Counted from the first letter of the stretch, positions 45,151-56,872 are shown. The stretch is 64,000 bases of DNA from Macrostomum hystrix (GCA_950097015.1 CATNEN010000011.1:5544001-5608000), one strand, 5' to 3'. Translations and numbers: made by a program. Notes: generated from the sequence alone by a model not told the origin.

Positions 45151-45254
45151 CATCAAAATCTGTCTTGCTGAAAAACTTGCTGCATAAATTTTCTAGGCCA
45201 ATTATTTTTCATAAACATGAAAAAAAACATAAGGTTTTATTTTTGTATGCGCGG

Positions 45255-45480
45255 CGCATCTGAAGGCTGCGTACGACTGTTCAGTCCATGGACTGGGGGG
45301 ACGCCACACCCACCCTCAATTACCCCTAGCTGATGCTGGCACGCATTCAACAGCTGGTTGAACTGAAGCAACGCAGAATTAAGTGCCGTGCTAAAGGATA
45401 CAACTTGTTCCAGTGGAGTCAGGAATCGAACCCATGATATTTAAGTTTTAATTACGATGCCTTAACCACAAGGGCAAATA
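45255..45480 (-). repeat. tRNA-derived SINE family 1, inverted copy
   Basis: The B box (GGTTCGATTCC-like) appears as GGAATCGAACCC at 45,422-45,433. The body contains CAGTCCATGGACTGGGGGGA and CCACCCTCAATTACC, the reverse complement of the 30.7 kb copy. Confidence 0.82.
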
Positions 45481-45484
45481 ATAT

Positions 45485-45750
45485 TCCTCAGAGAGCTGTG
45501 GACACTGGCACTAGACCCGCAGCCAGCGAGGAGGCGAATCTGCCCATTCCGCTGACTCCTGAGTTCGTCTGCCCTAACTTTCTCACCATCAGGCTGAACA
45601 CTCTCACTGTACCTTGGCCCTTAAGGTTCTTAATTGGACGACAAGCCCCCAAGCCTTCTCTCTGCGGCTGCGCCCTAAATGAATGTGGCCTCGCTGCGGA
45701 ATCGAGCTCTTGACCTTTGTGCGAGAGGCAAACGCGTTGACTGTATAATT
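45485..45750 (-). repeat. tRNA-headed SINE-like family 2, fullest copy
   Basis: On the minus strand the head begins around GCGTTTGCCTCTCGCACAAA and AGAGCTCGATTCCGC, a tRNA 3'-half look with a B box. It continues through GAGGCCACATTCATTTAGGG to CTGGCTGCGGGTCTAGTGCC. It abuts the family 1 SINE at 45,480. Confidence 0.65.
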
Positions 45751-46300
45751 ACGAGCATAAAGCTTAAGAAAATTTTGTTTTTTTAAACAGACAGAAAAAC
45801 AGCACCAGCCTTCCCCATTCCCCTGTCACACTCACTTGTCAAGTGGATGATTAAATGCTTGTCTGTCAGTGGTGCGGTGTCAGCAACTAATGTTCTAGCT
45901 GTAGTCTGGCATGTTGGTGAGAGTGTACTTGGATGCGGTGTTACATCCACCCCAGTTTTGGCAATAAATATACAGGCGTCAATTTGTTACTTTTTGCAGC
46001 TCAACCCACAGTCACCTGCAGGCCTGTCTCGCGCCATGGCGCCATGGCGCCGTCCTGACAGCCACAATACTAGACATTTTTGATAGTCGCCAACTGACAA
46101 TGGAAAGCTAGTGTAGTAGTCGATGCGACTGCAACAGTCGCAATAAACAGGGTGTTTTCATTGAAGTGAAAACTGACAGAGTAAAAAAAAAGAAGTACAG
46201 TTGGCATTTTTGATATGCTTTAGTTATTTTTGTTAATCCGTTAGAAACTCATTTTCTCCTCGCGATAGAGTTTTTTACAAAACTTAAGTTTGCTAATTCG
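45750..46300. other. intergenic, no gene seen
   Basis: Nothing coding was recognised. A short GCGCCATGGCGCCATGGCGCC palindrome-like repeat lies at about 46,032-46,052. Confidence 0.5.
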
Positions 46301-46304
46301 TTAA

Positions 46305-47095
46305 AAATGATTAAACTGTTTACCGCGGATTAAACTGTTTACCGCGGATTAAACTGTTTACCGCGGATTAAAATGTTTACCGCAGATTAAACTGTTTACC
46401 GCAGATTAAGCTGTTTACCGCGGATTAAACTGTGGACCGCAGATTAAACTGTTTACCGCAGATTAAACTGTTTATCGCGATTTAAACTGTGGACCGCAGA
46501 TTAAACTCTTTACCGCAGATTAAACTTTTTACCGCAGATTAAACTGTTTACCGCAGATTAAACTGTTTACCGTGGATTAAACTGTTTACCGCGGATTAAA
46601 CTGTTTACCGCGGATTAAAACGCGGATTAAACTGTTTACCGCGGATTAAACTGTTTACCGCGGATTAAGCAGTTTACCGCGGATTAAACTGTGGACCGCA
46701 GATTAAACTCTTTACCGCAGATTAAACTGTTTACCGCAGATTAAACTTTTTACCGCAGATTAAACTGTTTACCGTGGATTAAACTGTTTACCGCGGATTA
46801 AACTGTTTACCGCGGATTAAACTGTGAACCGCAGATTAAACTGTTTACCGTGGATTAAACTGTTTACCGCGGATTAAACTGTTTACCGCGGATTAAACTG
46901 TGAACCGCAGATTAAACTGTTTACCGCGGATTAAACAGTTTACCGCGGATTAAACTGTTTACCGCGGATTAAACTGTTTACCGCGGATTAAACTGTTTAC
47001 CGCGGATTAAACTGTTTATCGCGGATTAAACTGTTTACCGCGGATTAAACTGTTTACCGCGGATTAAACTGTTTACCGCGGATTAAAACGCGGAT
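46305..47095. repeat. minisatellite, 19-bp unit with internal dyad
   Basis: About 40 units of ATTAAACTGTTTACCGCGG, with variants ATTAAACTGTGGACCGCAG and CCGTGG. The joined unit GTTTACCGCGGATTAAAC is a near-palindrome around CCGCGG. Larger blocks of several units are themselves duplicated. Confidence 0.95.
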
Positions 47096-47329
47096 CGAAC
47101 AGTTGTACAGTGTTTGTTAAAAAATGACATCAGCTCAGAAGCATTTTAAACAGGAAAAATTATTAACTTAATTGATTGTTTTGAATATTGAATGACATTT
47201 GATTGACAGCCAGTTGGCAAACTGACACTGCTGTAATCCTCAGTTAATGGCCGAAAGAAGTTTGAAGCTTTGCACTAATTAGAGCCACATAACTATTGGT
47301 GGGTAAAAATGAATTTATTGCTATTTACA

Positions 47330-47830
47330 TTCCTAGTTGTTAGAGCAACTGTCTCATGAGTTGAAGGTCGGTGGTTCGATTCCCGACTCCACTAGAATAG
47401 TTTTTGTCATTTAGCTAGACAATTAATTATCTTTGCATTGCTTCAGTTCACCCAGCTGTTAAATTTACGCACTAGGAAGCCTAGCATAAGTGCATTGATT
47501 TATGACCAAGTGTGTGTGCGCAAGACCAGCTCCTTCGGCCCATAGACAATACCCGTCTGGGATTTACTACATAGTAGCTCAGAAGAGGGATGGCACGGAG
47601 ATCAAGTAGCCGCACATTTACCGCACAGTTGCCGAATTTACTGCACACTTCAATCTATTTCTTTGATGGCCTTTGGGCCATAAACTATACACGAGCTTGA
47701 GACGTTTATGCACACTTGGTTATATGTCAATGGGTACCAGCATCAGCTGGGGTAATTAAGGGTGGGTGTCGCGTCTTCCCAGTCCATGGACTGAACAGCT
47801 GTACGGAGCCTTCAGATGCGATTACAAGAT
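47330..47830 (+). repeat. tRNA-derived SINE family 1, copy with about 270 extra bases
   Basis: The head GTTAGAGCAACTGTCTCATGAG and a B box GGTTCGATTCC (47,373-47,383) are followed by GCATTGCTTCAGTTCACCCAG. The body resumes at 47,735 with ACCAGCATCAGCTGGGGTAA. The intervening 47,470-47,735 is absent from the other two copies and is presumably an insertion of unknown kind. Confidence 0.78.
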
Positions 47831-47834
47831 TTGG

Positions 47835-48270
47835 TCATAGACAAAGGATCTTGGTTAAGAAATTGCACTAAAGTTTTTATGGCATAGCAGCATATGAGTA
47901 TAAGCTAAAAATACTTTGTTATAATCAAAGAACTCAATCAGTGCACAATTTATTGCATAATTCTAGACGAGGTTATTCAGCGAACAGATTGAGAGTACAA
48001 TTAAGCCTCTTGTTCAATGGCAACCCTGGAAAAGCTGGGCATATTTTTGTAATAATAAAAGTGTTTAATTGCCTTTGACCACAGCAATTTGCTGCTCTCG
48101 ATTGCCTATTTTCTTCTGCGTCCGCTGAATTCAATAATTTTTACTAGCAGCGAGAGGTTTATTCAGTCTAGCTCTTATAGAAGTCCTTTTCGCTTTCCTG
48201 GAATTGTCTATAATTATCTTTCTCAAGCTTCAACTTTATTAATTACTAATGCGTGACTAAATGCCTGAGA
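47835..48270. other. AT-rich intergenic, no gene seen
   Basis: No open frame or repeat was recognised here. Confidence 0.5.
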
Positions 48271-48274
48271 AGTT

Positions 48275-49960
48275 TTGAGAGTTGAGAGGGGGGAGAGAGA
48301 GTTGCGAGTAGGGAGAGAAAGTTGCGAGAGGGGAGAGAGAGTTGCGAGAGGGGAGAGAGAGTTGAGAGTGGGGAGAGAGTTGAGAGTAGGGAGAAAGAGT
48401 TGAGAGTGGGGAGAGAGAGTTGCGAGTAGGGAGAGAAAGTTGCGAGAGGGGAGAGAGAGTTGCGAGAGGGGAGAGAGAGTTGCGAGAGGGGAGAGAGAGT
48501 TGCGAGAGGGGAGAGAGAGTTGCGAGAGGGGAGAGAGAGTTGCGAGTGGGGAGAGAGAGTTGCGAGAGGGGAGAGAGAGTTGCGAGAGGGGAGAGAGAGT
48601 TGCGAGAGGGGAGAGAGAGTTGCGAGAGGGGAGAGAGAGTTGCGAGAGGGGAGAGAGAGTTGCGAGAGGGGAGAGAGACTTGCAAGAGGGGAGAGAGAGT
48701 TGTGAGAGGGGAGAGAGAGTTGCGAGAGGGGAGAGAGAGTTGCGAGAGGGGAGAGAGAGTTGCGAGAGGGGAGAGAGACTTGCAAGAGGGGAGAGAGAGT
48801 TGTGAGAGGGGAGAGAGAGTTGCGAGAGGGGAGAGAGAGTTGCGAGAGGGGAGAGAGAGTTGCGAGAGGGGAGAGAGAGTTGCGAGTGGGGAGAGAGTTG
48901 AGAGTGGGGAGAGAGAGTTGCGAGAGGGGAGAGAGAGTTGCGAGAGGGGAGAGAGAGTTGCGAGAGGGGAGAGAGAGTTGCGAGAGGGGAGAGAGACTTG
49001 CAAGAGGGGAGAGAGAGTTGTGAGAGGGGAGAGAGAGTTGCGAGAGGGGAGAGAGAGTTGCGAGAGGGGAGAGAGAGTTGCGAGAGGGGAGAGAGACTTG
49101 CAAGAGGGGAGAGAGAGTTGCGGGAGGGAAGAGAGAGTTGCAAGTGGGGAGAGAGAGTTGCGAGAGGGGAGAGAGTTGCGAGAGGGGAGAGAGAGTTGCG
49201 AGAGGGGAGAGAGTTGCGGGAGGGAAGAGAGAGTTGCAAGTGGGGAGAGAGAGTTGCGAGAGGGGAGAGAGAGTTGCAAGTGGGGAGAGAGAGTTGCGAG
49301 AGGGGAGAGAGTTGCGAGAGGGGAGAGAGTTGCGAGATGGTAGAGAGAGTTGCGAGAGGGGAGAGAGTTGCGGGAGGGAAGAGAGAGTTGCAAGTGGGGA
49401 GAGAGAGTTGCGAGAGGGGAGAGAGTTGCGAGAGGGGAGAGAGAGTTGCGAGAGGGGAGAGAGTTTAGAGTGGGGAGAGAGAGTTGCGAGTGGGGAGAGA
49501 GTTGAGAGTGGGGAGAAAGAGTTGAGAGTTGCGAGAGGGGAGAGAGAGTTGCGAGAGGGGAGAGAGAGTTGTGAGTGGGGAGAGAGAGTTGCGAGAGGGG
49601 AGAGAGAGTTGCGAGAGGGGAGAGAGTTGCGGGAGGGAAGAGAGAGTTGCAAGTGGGGAGAGAGAGTTGCGAGAGGGGAGAGAGAGTTGCGAGAGGGGAG
49701 AGAGTTGCGGGAGGGAAGAGAGAGTTGCAAGTGGGGAGAGAGAGTTGCGAGAGGGGAGAGAGAGTTGCGAGAGGGGAGAGAGTTTAGAGTGGGGAGAGAG
49801 AGTTGCGAGTGGGGAGAGAGTTGAGAGTGGGGAGAAAGAGTTGAGAGTTGCGAGAGGGGAGAGAGAGTTGCGAGAGGGGAGAGAGAGTTGTGAGTGGGGA
49901 GAGAGAGTTGCGAGAGGGGAGAAAGAGTTGCGAGAGGGGAGAGAGAGTTGTGAGTGGGAT
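48275..49960. repeat. purine-only minisatellite, 20-bp unit
   Basis: The unit is GAGTTGCGAGAGGGGAGAGA with regular variants (GACTTGCAAG, GTTGTGAG, GTTGCGGGAGGGAAGA, GTTGCAAGTGG) arranged in larger duplicated blocks. Plus strand is strongly purine-rich. Open frames of 200-490 residues on both strands are periodicity artefacts. Confidence 0.97.
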
Positions 49961-51235
49961 AAGTCTAAAAGGTGGGTACTGTATGCAGGGTTGTTGCAAA
50001 AGTCTGTCTGCCGATTGTGCCTAGTCTATTGTTCTCGGAAATTCCTGAAGTCTGTGCTTCCCTGCAGGCAGGGGCGCTATAAACAGATTTTATGTTGGAA
50101 GCATAAATACAAAAAAGTTGAAGTTCAGTAGAACATTTTAACACCTCAACAGAAAGGTATTTTCAGTCTCACGCGTAACACCCCTGTCGCCCTCGACATC
50201 ATAATCTTCAAATCTTAGCACCCTAAAAGCATTGAAATTTGTTAAAGTATTTTCTCACAATACCTTAGCTAGTACAGTTAAATGTCGTGAAATTTTTTTA
50301 CTCGCGAAATTCGTGACTTTTTCTTGAGATTTCCGACATCTGGGCCTGAGACAGAACTAAAAGAACTTGTATCGCATTAAGCAATTAGTTTTGTCTTTAG
50401 CTCAGGAAAAGAAAGTATGTTTAGAAATATGCAACGAAATTTTAATAAAGAAATGAAATAAATTAAAACTGAAATAGCCGACATGCCTACATGATGAAAT
50501 ATTTGCGAGCAGAAAAGTGACGCTTTTATTTGTGGTTTGTGCCACCAGACACCCCCACGAAAATCGTTGAAAATCTCGACGATGCCGCTGTTTTTGTTAT
50601 TCTGGAAGTTGTTTCATCACAGAAGGGTAAATTTTAGCCGATGTTCGGGATTTTCATAGCGATTGGTTAAAAAAATTTCTATTCATTTCTACTTGTAGAA
50701 GCAAAACTAAAAAACACATATATACAATTTTCTATACATATCGGTTTATTAGAAAAATCTAGCTGTAACGAGCCAAAGGTCAAAAAGTAGAACAATAATT
50801 AGCTTAGATCTAAACAAGCACCCTCACCTCGGAGAACACCTGTCAATCATCTTCTCCAATGCTTTATTCTGTTCCAACATCATTGCTATTTGGAAAAAAT
50901 CACTTTCTCTTCCTCTTTCATTCTATTTTTGCCTTGCCATGGAAACCGACTTGACAATAGCAATTAACAAGAAAAATAAGGAAAGAAATTCTGGACTCCA
51001 ACCTCCTCCTTTGTTCTGCTCTCAGTCCTCAGCTAATCTGCAATGGCAAAAGTTCATTCATGTTTAACCAATCGTCTCTGTGGCCTAAGCTTGCTGGATG
51101 AAGCCTTATCAAATAGTTGAGATTACAAGCTAGTGCTGAGAAGATTAGGGATGCAGCAGTTTAGCCATGACGCATTATAATTTATCACTCATCATTGCAT
51201 TAGAGTAGTCTCTCTTAGATTATCTCTTTTGCGCT
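49961..51235. other. intergenic with one dispersed repeat, no gene seen
   Basis: No coding frame was found. It includes the dispersed repeat at 50,460-50,690. Confidence 0.5.
50460..50690. repeat. dispersed repeat shared with 14.7 kb
   Basis: GCCACCAGACACCCCCACG, AATCTCGACGATGCCG, AAATTTTAGCC, ATGTTC and GCGATTGGTT match the order at 14,670-14,820. Confidence 0.6.
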
Positions 51236-51239
51236 TTAA

Positions 51240-51765
51240 AATTTTCAAACTTCCCACCCTCTCTCTCCCTCCCTCTCTCCACTTCCCTCTCTCTTCTTTC
51301 CTCTCCCCTTCCCTCTCTCTTCTTCCCTCTCTCTCCTTCCCCCTCTCTCCTTCCCCTCTCTCTCCTTCCCTCTCTCTCCTTCCCTCTCTCTCCTGCCCTC
51401 TCTCTCCTTCCCTCTTTCTACTTCACTCTCTCTCCTTCCTCCTCTCTCCTTCCCTCTCTCTCCTTCCCTCTTTCTACTTCACTCTCTCTCCTTCCTCCTC
51501 TCTCCTTCCCCCTCTCTCCTTCCCTCTTTCTACTTCACTCTCTCTCCTTCCTCCTCTCTCCTTCCCTCTCTCTCCTTCCCTCTTTCTACTTCACTCTCTC
51601 TCCTTCCTCCTCTCTCCTTCCCTCTCTCTCCTTCCCTCTTTCTACTTCACTCTCTCTCCTTACCCCTCTCTCCTTCCCCCTCTCTCCTTCCCTCTCTCTC
51701 CTTCCCCATCTCTCCTTCCCTCTCTCTCCTTCCTCCTCTCTCCTTCCTCCTCTCGTCTGGAGTTG
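51240..51765. repeat. CTCTCTCCTTCC pyrimidine-rich array
   Basis: Twelve-base CTCTCTCCTTCC units with TCTTTCTACTTCA variants in a roughly 45-60-base higher-order pattern. Plus strand is almost purely pyrimidine. Confidence 0.93.
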
Positions 51766-51849
51766 CCTTGGTTCGAATCTGGATTTCAATTTTTTCGATA
51801 CATATCGGAATCGATTTCAAATCTAGATTTTTGAAATTTAATGCTCAGT

Positions 51850-51985
51850 GTGCTCTCTCCTCTCTCCCGCTCTGTCTCTCCCTCTCTCCCCCTTCTCTCT
51901 CTCTCCTTCCCTCTCTCTCCTTCCCTCTCTCTCCTTCCTCCTCTCTCTCCTCTTTCTCTCTCTTCTCTCTCTATTGTTCAAGTTA
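51850..51985. repeat. second short CT-rich array
   Basis: CTCTCTCCTTCC and CTCTCTCC units, separated from the first array by about 85 bases of unique sequence that includes a duplicated GGATTTCAATTTTTTCGATA-like segment (GATTTCAAATCTAGATTTTTGAAA). Confidence 0.85.
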
Positions 51986-52194
51986 ATTTCACTTTCACTA
52001 GCGCGCCTCATAATAATGTGTCTGCGTTTTTCAAAGCTTTCCTTGGCTCTGTTAACTGAATGGGAAAAGAACTTTTGGGGATGGGGAGCAAATTTTGTTA
52101 TTCTTCAATTTGTAGTAATCCACAAATTCGCAATTGTGTGGAGAGGCGGGTGAAATAAGGTGGACGTTGAGAAATTGGGAGAAAAGTGCGAGAA

Positions 52195-54560
52195 CAAAGG
52201 GCGAAAGATTTAGGAAGTGGGAGAGTAAAGGGGAGAGAGAGTGGGAGAGTAAAGGGGAGAGAGAGTAGGAGAGTAAAGGGGAGAGAGTGTGGGAGAGTAA
52301 AGGAGAGAGAGAGTGGGAGAGTAAAGGGGAGAGAGAGTGGGAGAGTAAAGGAGAGAGAGAGTGTGCGAGTAAAGGGGAGAGAGAGTGGGATATTAAAGGG
52401 GAGAGAGAGTAGGAGGGTAAAGGAGAGAGAGTGGGAGAGTAAAGGAGAGAGAGAGTGAGAGAGTAAAGGAGAGAGAGAGTGGGAGAGTAAAGGAGAGAGA
52501 GAGTGAGAGAGTAAAGGAGAGAGAGAGTGGGAGAGTAAAGGAGAGAGAGAGTGGGAGAGTAAAGGAGAGAGAGAGTGGGAGAGTAAAGGAGAGAGAGAGT
52601 GGGAGAGTAAAGGGGAGAGAGAGTGGGAGAGTAAAGGGGAGAGAGAGTGGGAGAGTAAAGGAGAGAGAGAGTGTGCGAGTAAAGGGGAGAGAGAGTGGGA
52701 TATTAAAGGGGAGAGAGAGTAGGAGGGTAAAGGAGAGAGAGTGGGAGAGTAAAGGAGAGAGAGTGGGAGACTAAAGGGGAGAGAGAGTGGGAGGGTAAAG
52801 GAGAGATAGTGGGAGAGTAAAGGAGAGAGAGAGTGAGAGAGTAAAGGAGAGAGAGAGTGGGAGAGTAAAGGAGAGAGAGAGTGGGAGAGTAAAGGGGAAA
52901 GAGATTGAGAGAGTAAAGGAGAGAGAGTGGGAGAGTAAAGGAGAGAGAGAATGGGAGAGTAAAGGGGAGAGAGAGTGGGAGGGTAAAGGAGAGATAGTGG
53001 GAGACTAAAGGGGAGAGAGAGTGGGAGGGTAAAGGAGAGATAGTGGGAGAGTAAAGGAGAGAGAGAGTGAGAGAGTAAAGGAGAGAGAGAGTGGGAGAGT
53101 AAAGGAGAGAGAGAGTGGGAGAGTAAAGGGGAAAGAGATTGAGAGAGTAAAGGGGAGAGAGAGTGGGAGAGTAAAGGAGAGAGAGAATGGGAGAGTAAAG
53201 GGGAGAGAGAGTGGGAGGGTAAAGGAGAGATAGTGGGAGAGTAAAGGAGAGAGAGAGTAGGAGAGTAAAGGGGAGAGAGAGTGGGAGAGTAAAGGAGAGA
53301 GAGAGTGGGAGAGTAAAGGGGAGAGAGAGTGGGAGAGTAAAGGAGAGAGAGAGTGGGAGAGTAAAGAAGAGAGAGGGTGGGAGAGTAAAGGGGAGAGAGA
53401 TTGAGAGAGTAAAGGAGAGAGAGTAGGAGAGTAAAGGAGAGAGAGTGGGAGAGTAAAGGAGAGAGAGAATGGGAGAGTAAAGGGGAGAGAGAGTGGGAGG
53501 GTAAAGGAGAGATAGTGGGAGAGTAAAGGAGAGAGAGAGTAGGAGAGTAAAGGGGAGAGAGAGTGGGAGAGTAAAGGAGAGAGAGAGTGGGAGAGTAAAG
53601 GGGAGAGAGAGTGGGAGAGTAAAGGAGAGAGAGAGTGGGAGAGTAAAGGGGAGAGAGAGTGGGAGAGTAAAGGAGAGAGAGAGTGTGAGAGTAAATGGGA
53701 GAGGGAGTGGGAGATTAAAGGGGAGAGAGAGTAGGAGGGTAAAGGAGAGAGAGTGGGAGAGTAAAGGAGAGAGAGAGTAGGAGAGTAAAGGGGAGAGAGA
53801 GTGGGAGAGTAAAGGGGAGAGAGAGTGGGAGAGTAAAGGAGAGAGAGTGGGAGAGTAAAGGAGAGAGAGAGTGGGAGAGTAAAGGGGAGAGAGAGTGGGA
53901 GAGTAAAGGGGAGAGAGAGTGGGAGAGTAAAGGAGAGAGAGAGTGTGCGAGTAAAGGGGAGAGAGAGTGGGATATTAAAGGGGAGAGAGAGTAGGAGGGT
54001 AAAGGAGAGAGAGTGGGAGAGTAAAGGAGAGAGAGTGGGAGAGTAAAGGAGAGAGAGTGGGAGACTAAAGGGGAGAGAGAGTGGGAGGGTAAAGGAGAGA
54101 TAGTGGGAGAGTAAAGGAGAGAGAGAGTGAGAGAGTAAAGGAGAGAGAGAGTGGGAGAGTAAAGGAGAGAGAGAGTGGGAGAGTAAAGGGGAAAGAGATT
54201 GAGAGAGTAAAGGAGAGAGAGAGTAGGAGAGTAAAGGAGAGAGAGTGGGAGAGTAAAGGAGAGAGACAATGGGAGAGTAAAGGGGAGAGAGAGTGGGAGG
54301 GTAAAGGAGAGATAGTGGGAGAGTAAAGGAGAGAGAGAGTAGGAGAGTAAAGGGGAGAGAGAGTGGGAGAGTAAAGGAGAGAGAGAGTGGGAGAGTAAAG
54401 GGGAGAGAGAGTGGGAGAGTAAAGGAGAGAGAGAGTGTGAGAGTAAATGGGAGAGGGAGTGGGAGATTAAAGGGGAGAGAGAGTAGGAGGGTAAAGGAGA
54501 GAGAGTGGGAGAGTAAAGGAGAGAGAGAGAGTAGGAGAGTAAAGGAGAGAGAGTGGGAGA
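52195..54560. repeat. purine-rich minisatellite, about 21-22-bp unit, 2.4 kb
   Basis: Units GAGAGTAAAGGGGAGAGAGAGTGG with deletions and AGTAGG, ATAGTGG, GTGTGCGAG variants. Blocks several hundred bases long recur, for example the run containing TGTGCGAGTAAAGG...GGATATTAAAGG at 52,350, 52,670 and 53,940. Confidence 0.95.
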
Positions 54561-55035
54561 GTGCTAGGAATGTGTGAGAAGTATGTCGTGAATAAACAGT
54601 AGAAAATTATAAGTGTTCATAGAAAAGTACCCAAATTAAGCTAGACAAACATTTTCTTGAATGACACGCATGTTTGAAACCTTAGCCAGAAAGACAGACA
54701 GTCAGCTTCATAACCAGTTTGTCTTCGGTTGAGTGTACGCATAGGCAGGTTGTGCTGAGTAGACTGAAAATTGCTCGCCTTTGTTGTTTCACGACGGAGC
54801 AAAGAAATAGATGGAAACAAAGAGATAGCTGCACTAGGAGAGGGAAAAGGTAAGCTTAAAAGGAATTTTGCATTTTTTCTATTGATTTCCGGTGATAAAT
54901 GTTTTTCTTTGACTGTAAATTTGAACAAGCATTTTAGCTTTGCTACACTAAATTTGTATGGAGCTCACAGTCCATTGTTATCCGTTTTTTAAGTATAAAG
55001 GAAACTATAACACATGCGATGGGAAATACTACGGT
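54561..55035. other. unique spacer, no gene seen
   Basis: Non-repetitive DNA between two purine-rich arrays; the small open frames in it have no recognisable domain. Confidence 0.5.
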
Positions 55036-55039
55036 GTTA

Positions 55040-56310
55040 GTAGAGAGAGGGAAGGAGAGAGAGGGGAGGAGAGAGAGGGAAGGAGAGAGAGGGAAGGAGA
55101 GGGGAGGAGAGAGAGGGAAGGAGAGAGAGGGAAGGAGAGGGGAGGAGAGAGAGGGAAGGAGAGATGGTAGGAGAGAGAGGGTAGGAGAGAGAGGGAAGGA
55201 GAGAGAGGGGAGGAGAGAGAGGGAACGAGAGAGAGGGGAGGAGAGAGAGGGGAGGAGAGAGAGGGAAGGGGAGAGAGGGAACGAGAGAGAGGGGAGGAGA
55301 GATGGTAGGAGAGAGAGGGTAGGAGAGAGAGGGTAGGAGAGAGAGGGTAGGAGAGAGAGGGAACGAGAGAGAGGGAAGGAGAGAGAGGGGAGGAGAGAGA
55401 GGGAAGGAGAGAGAGGGAACGAGAGAGAGAGGGTAGGAGAGAGAGGGAAGGGGAGAGAGGTAAGGAGAGAGAGGGGAGGAGAGAGAGGGGAGGAGAGAGA
55501 GGGAAGGGGAGAGAGGGAACGAGAGAGGGGAGGAGAGAGAAGGAAGGAGAGAGAGGGAACGAGAGAGAGGGAACGAGAGAGAGGGTAGGAGAGAGAGGGA
55601 AGGAGAGAGAGGGAAGGGGAGAGAGGGAACGAGAGAGAGGGTAGGAGAGAGAGGGAAGGGGAGAGAGGGAACGAAAGAGAGGGTAGGAGAGAGAGGGTAG
55701 GAGAGAGAGGGAAGGACAGAGAGGGGAGGAGAGAGAGGGGAGGAGAGAGAGGGAAGGGGAGAGAGGGAACGAGAGAGAGGGGAGGAGAGATGGTAGAAGA
55801 GAGAGGGGAGGAGAGAGAGGGGAGGATGGAGAGGGAAGGAGAGAGAGGGAACGAGAGAGAGGGTAGGAGAGAGAGGGAAGGAGAGAGAGGAAACGAGAGA
55901 GAGGGAACGAGAGAGAGGGTAGGAGAGAGAGGGAAGGAGAGAGAGGGAACGAGAGAGGGTAGGAGAGAGAGGGAAGGGGAGAGAGGGAACGAGAGAGAGG
56001 GTAGGAGAGAGAGGGTTGCAGAGAGAGGGAAGGACAGAGAGGGAAGGAGAGAGAGGGAAGGACAGAGAGGGAAGGACAGAGAGGGAAGCAGAGAGAGGGA
56101 AGGACAGAGAGGGAAGGACAGAGAGGGAAGCAGAGAGAGGGATCGAAGGACAGAGAGGGAAGGACAGAGCGGGGAGGACAGAGAGGGAAGCAGAGAGAGG
56201 GATCGAAGGACAGAGAGGGAAGGACAGAGAGGGAAGGACAGAGAGGGAAGCAGAGAGAGGGATCGAAGGACAGAGAGGGAAGGACAGAGCGGGGAGGATA
56301 GAGAGTGGGA
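55040..56310. repeat. purine-rich array, GAGAGAGGGAAG-type 12-bp unit
   Basis: Units GAGAGAGGGAAG, GAGAGAGGGTAG and GAGAGAGGGAAC in mixed order; after about 56,020 the unit becomes GACAGAGAGGGAAG with a 54-57-base higher-order repeat that contains GGGATCGAAGGACAG. Long Ser/Leu/Pro or Arg/Glu open frames are artefacts. Confidence 0.95.
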
Positions 56311-56872
56311 GAGAATCTACTCTCCACATGTATTGCCCAATGTCCATCTCATTTCATGCACTCTTCCACACAATGGCATTTATACTATTTGATTAGTAGA
56401 AATGAAAGTGTAACAAAAAGTGGCAGTATTGCATTTAGTCAACAGTGCCAATGAAAGCATTTAAAAAACAAAAAGCCATTATTATGAGGCGCTGGAGAAA
56501 GTGTAATTAACTTGAACAATTATTAGGATAGACTGGGAATTCATACTTCAGTAGCTGCTAGCTTTGAAGTTAATCAAATATTTACCTGCTGGCCTCGCCT
56601 CGCCTCGTATCGACTGAAAGAAATTGCACGAAAAAAAGAGCCAGACGTGTTGCAAACAAACTGCTTTGGCGACATTGTTTGGAAATGTTGCGACTAACTA
56701 ATTGTGTAGAGGTGGCGGTGGCAGGTCAGGAGAGTGGCACGACGGTTGTTAAGACAAGAAAGACAAGAGATTTGGTTTAAAAAATCAGCGAGAAAAGTGC
56801 TGGAGAAAAACTGACTGTTATAAAAAAGAAAATGTAACAAGAACATTGTGGACTGCATATTGAGAAAAAAGA
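56311..56872. other. unique spacer, no gene seen
   Basis: No coding potential recognised. A short CCTCGCCTCGCCTCG repeat is at about 56,592-56,607. Confidence 0.5.

Noticed and set aside
45847-46083. Short open frame with a hydrophobic middle
   Set aside because: No domain, no splice context and no supporting signals; a chance frame in intergenic DNA.
48223-49830. Long Ser/Leu/Pro and Arg/Glu/Gly open frames on both strands
   Set aside because: Periodicity artefacts of the GAGTTGCGAGAGGGGAGAGA array; no start context, no domain, and equal openness in several frames.
55029-56392. Open frames of more than 400 residues, Ser/Leu/Pro-rich on the minus strand and Arg/Glu-rich on the plus strand
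   Set aside because: Same artefact, from the 12-bp purine array.
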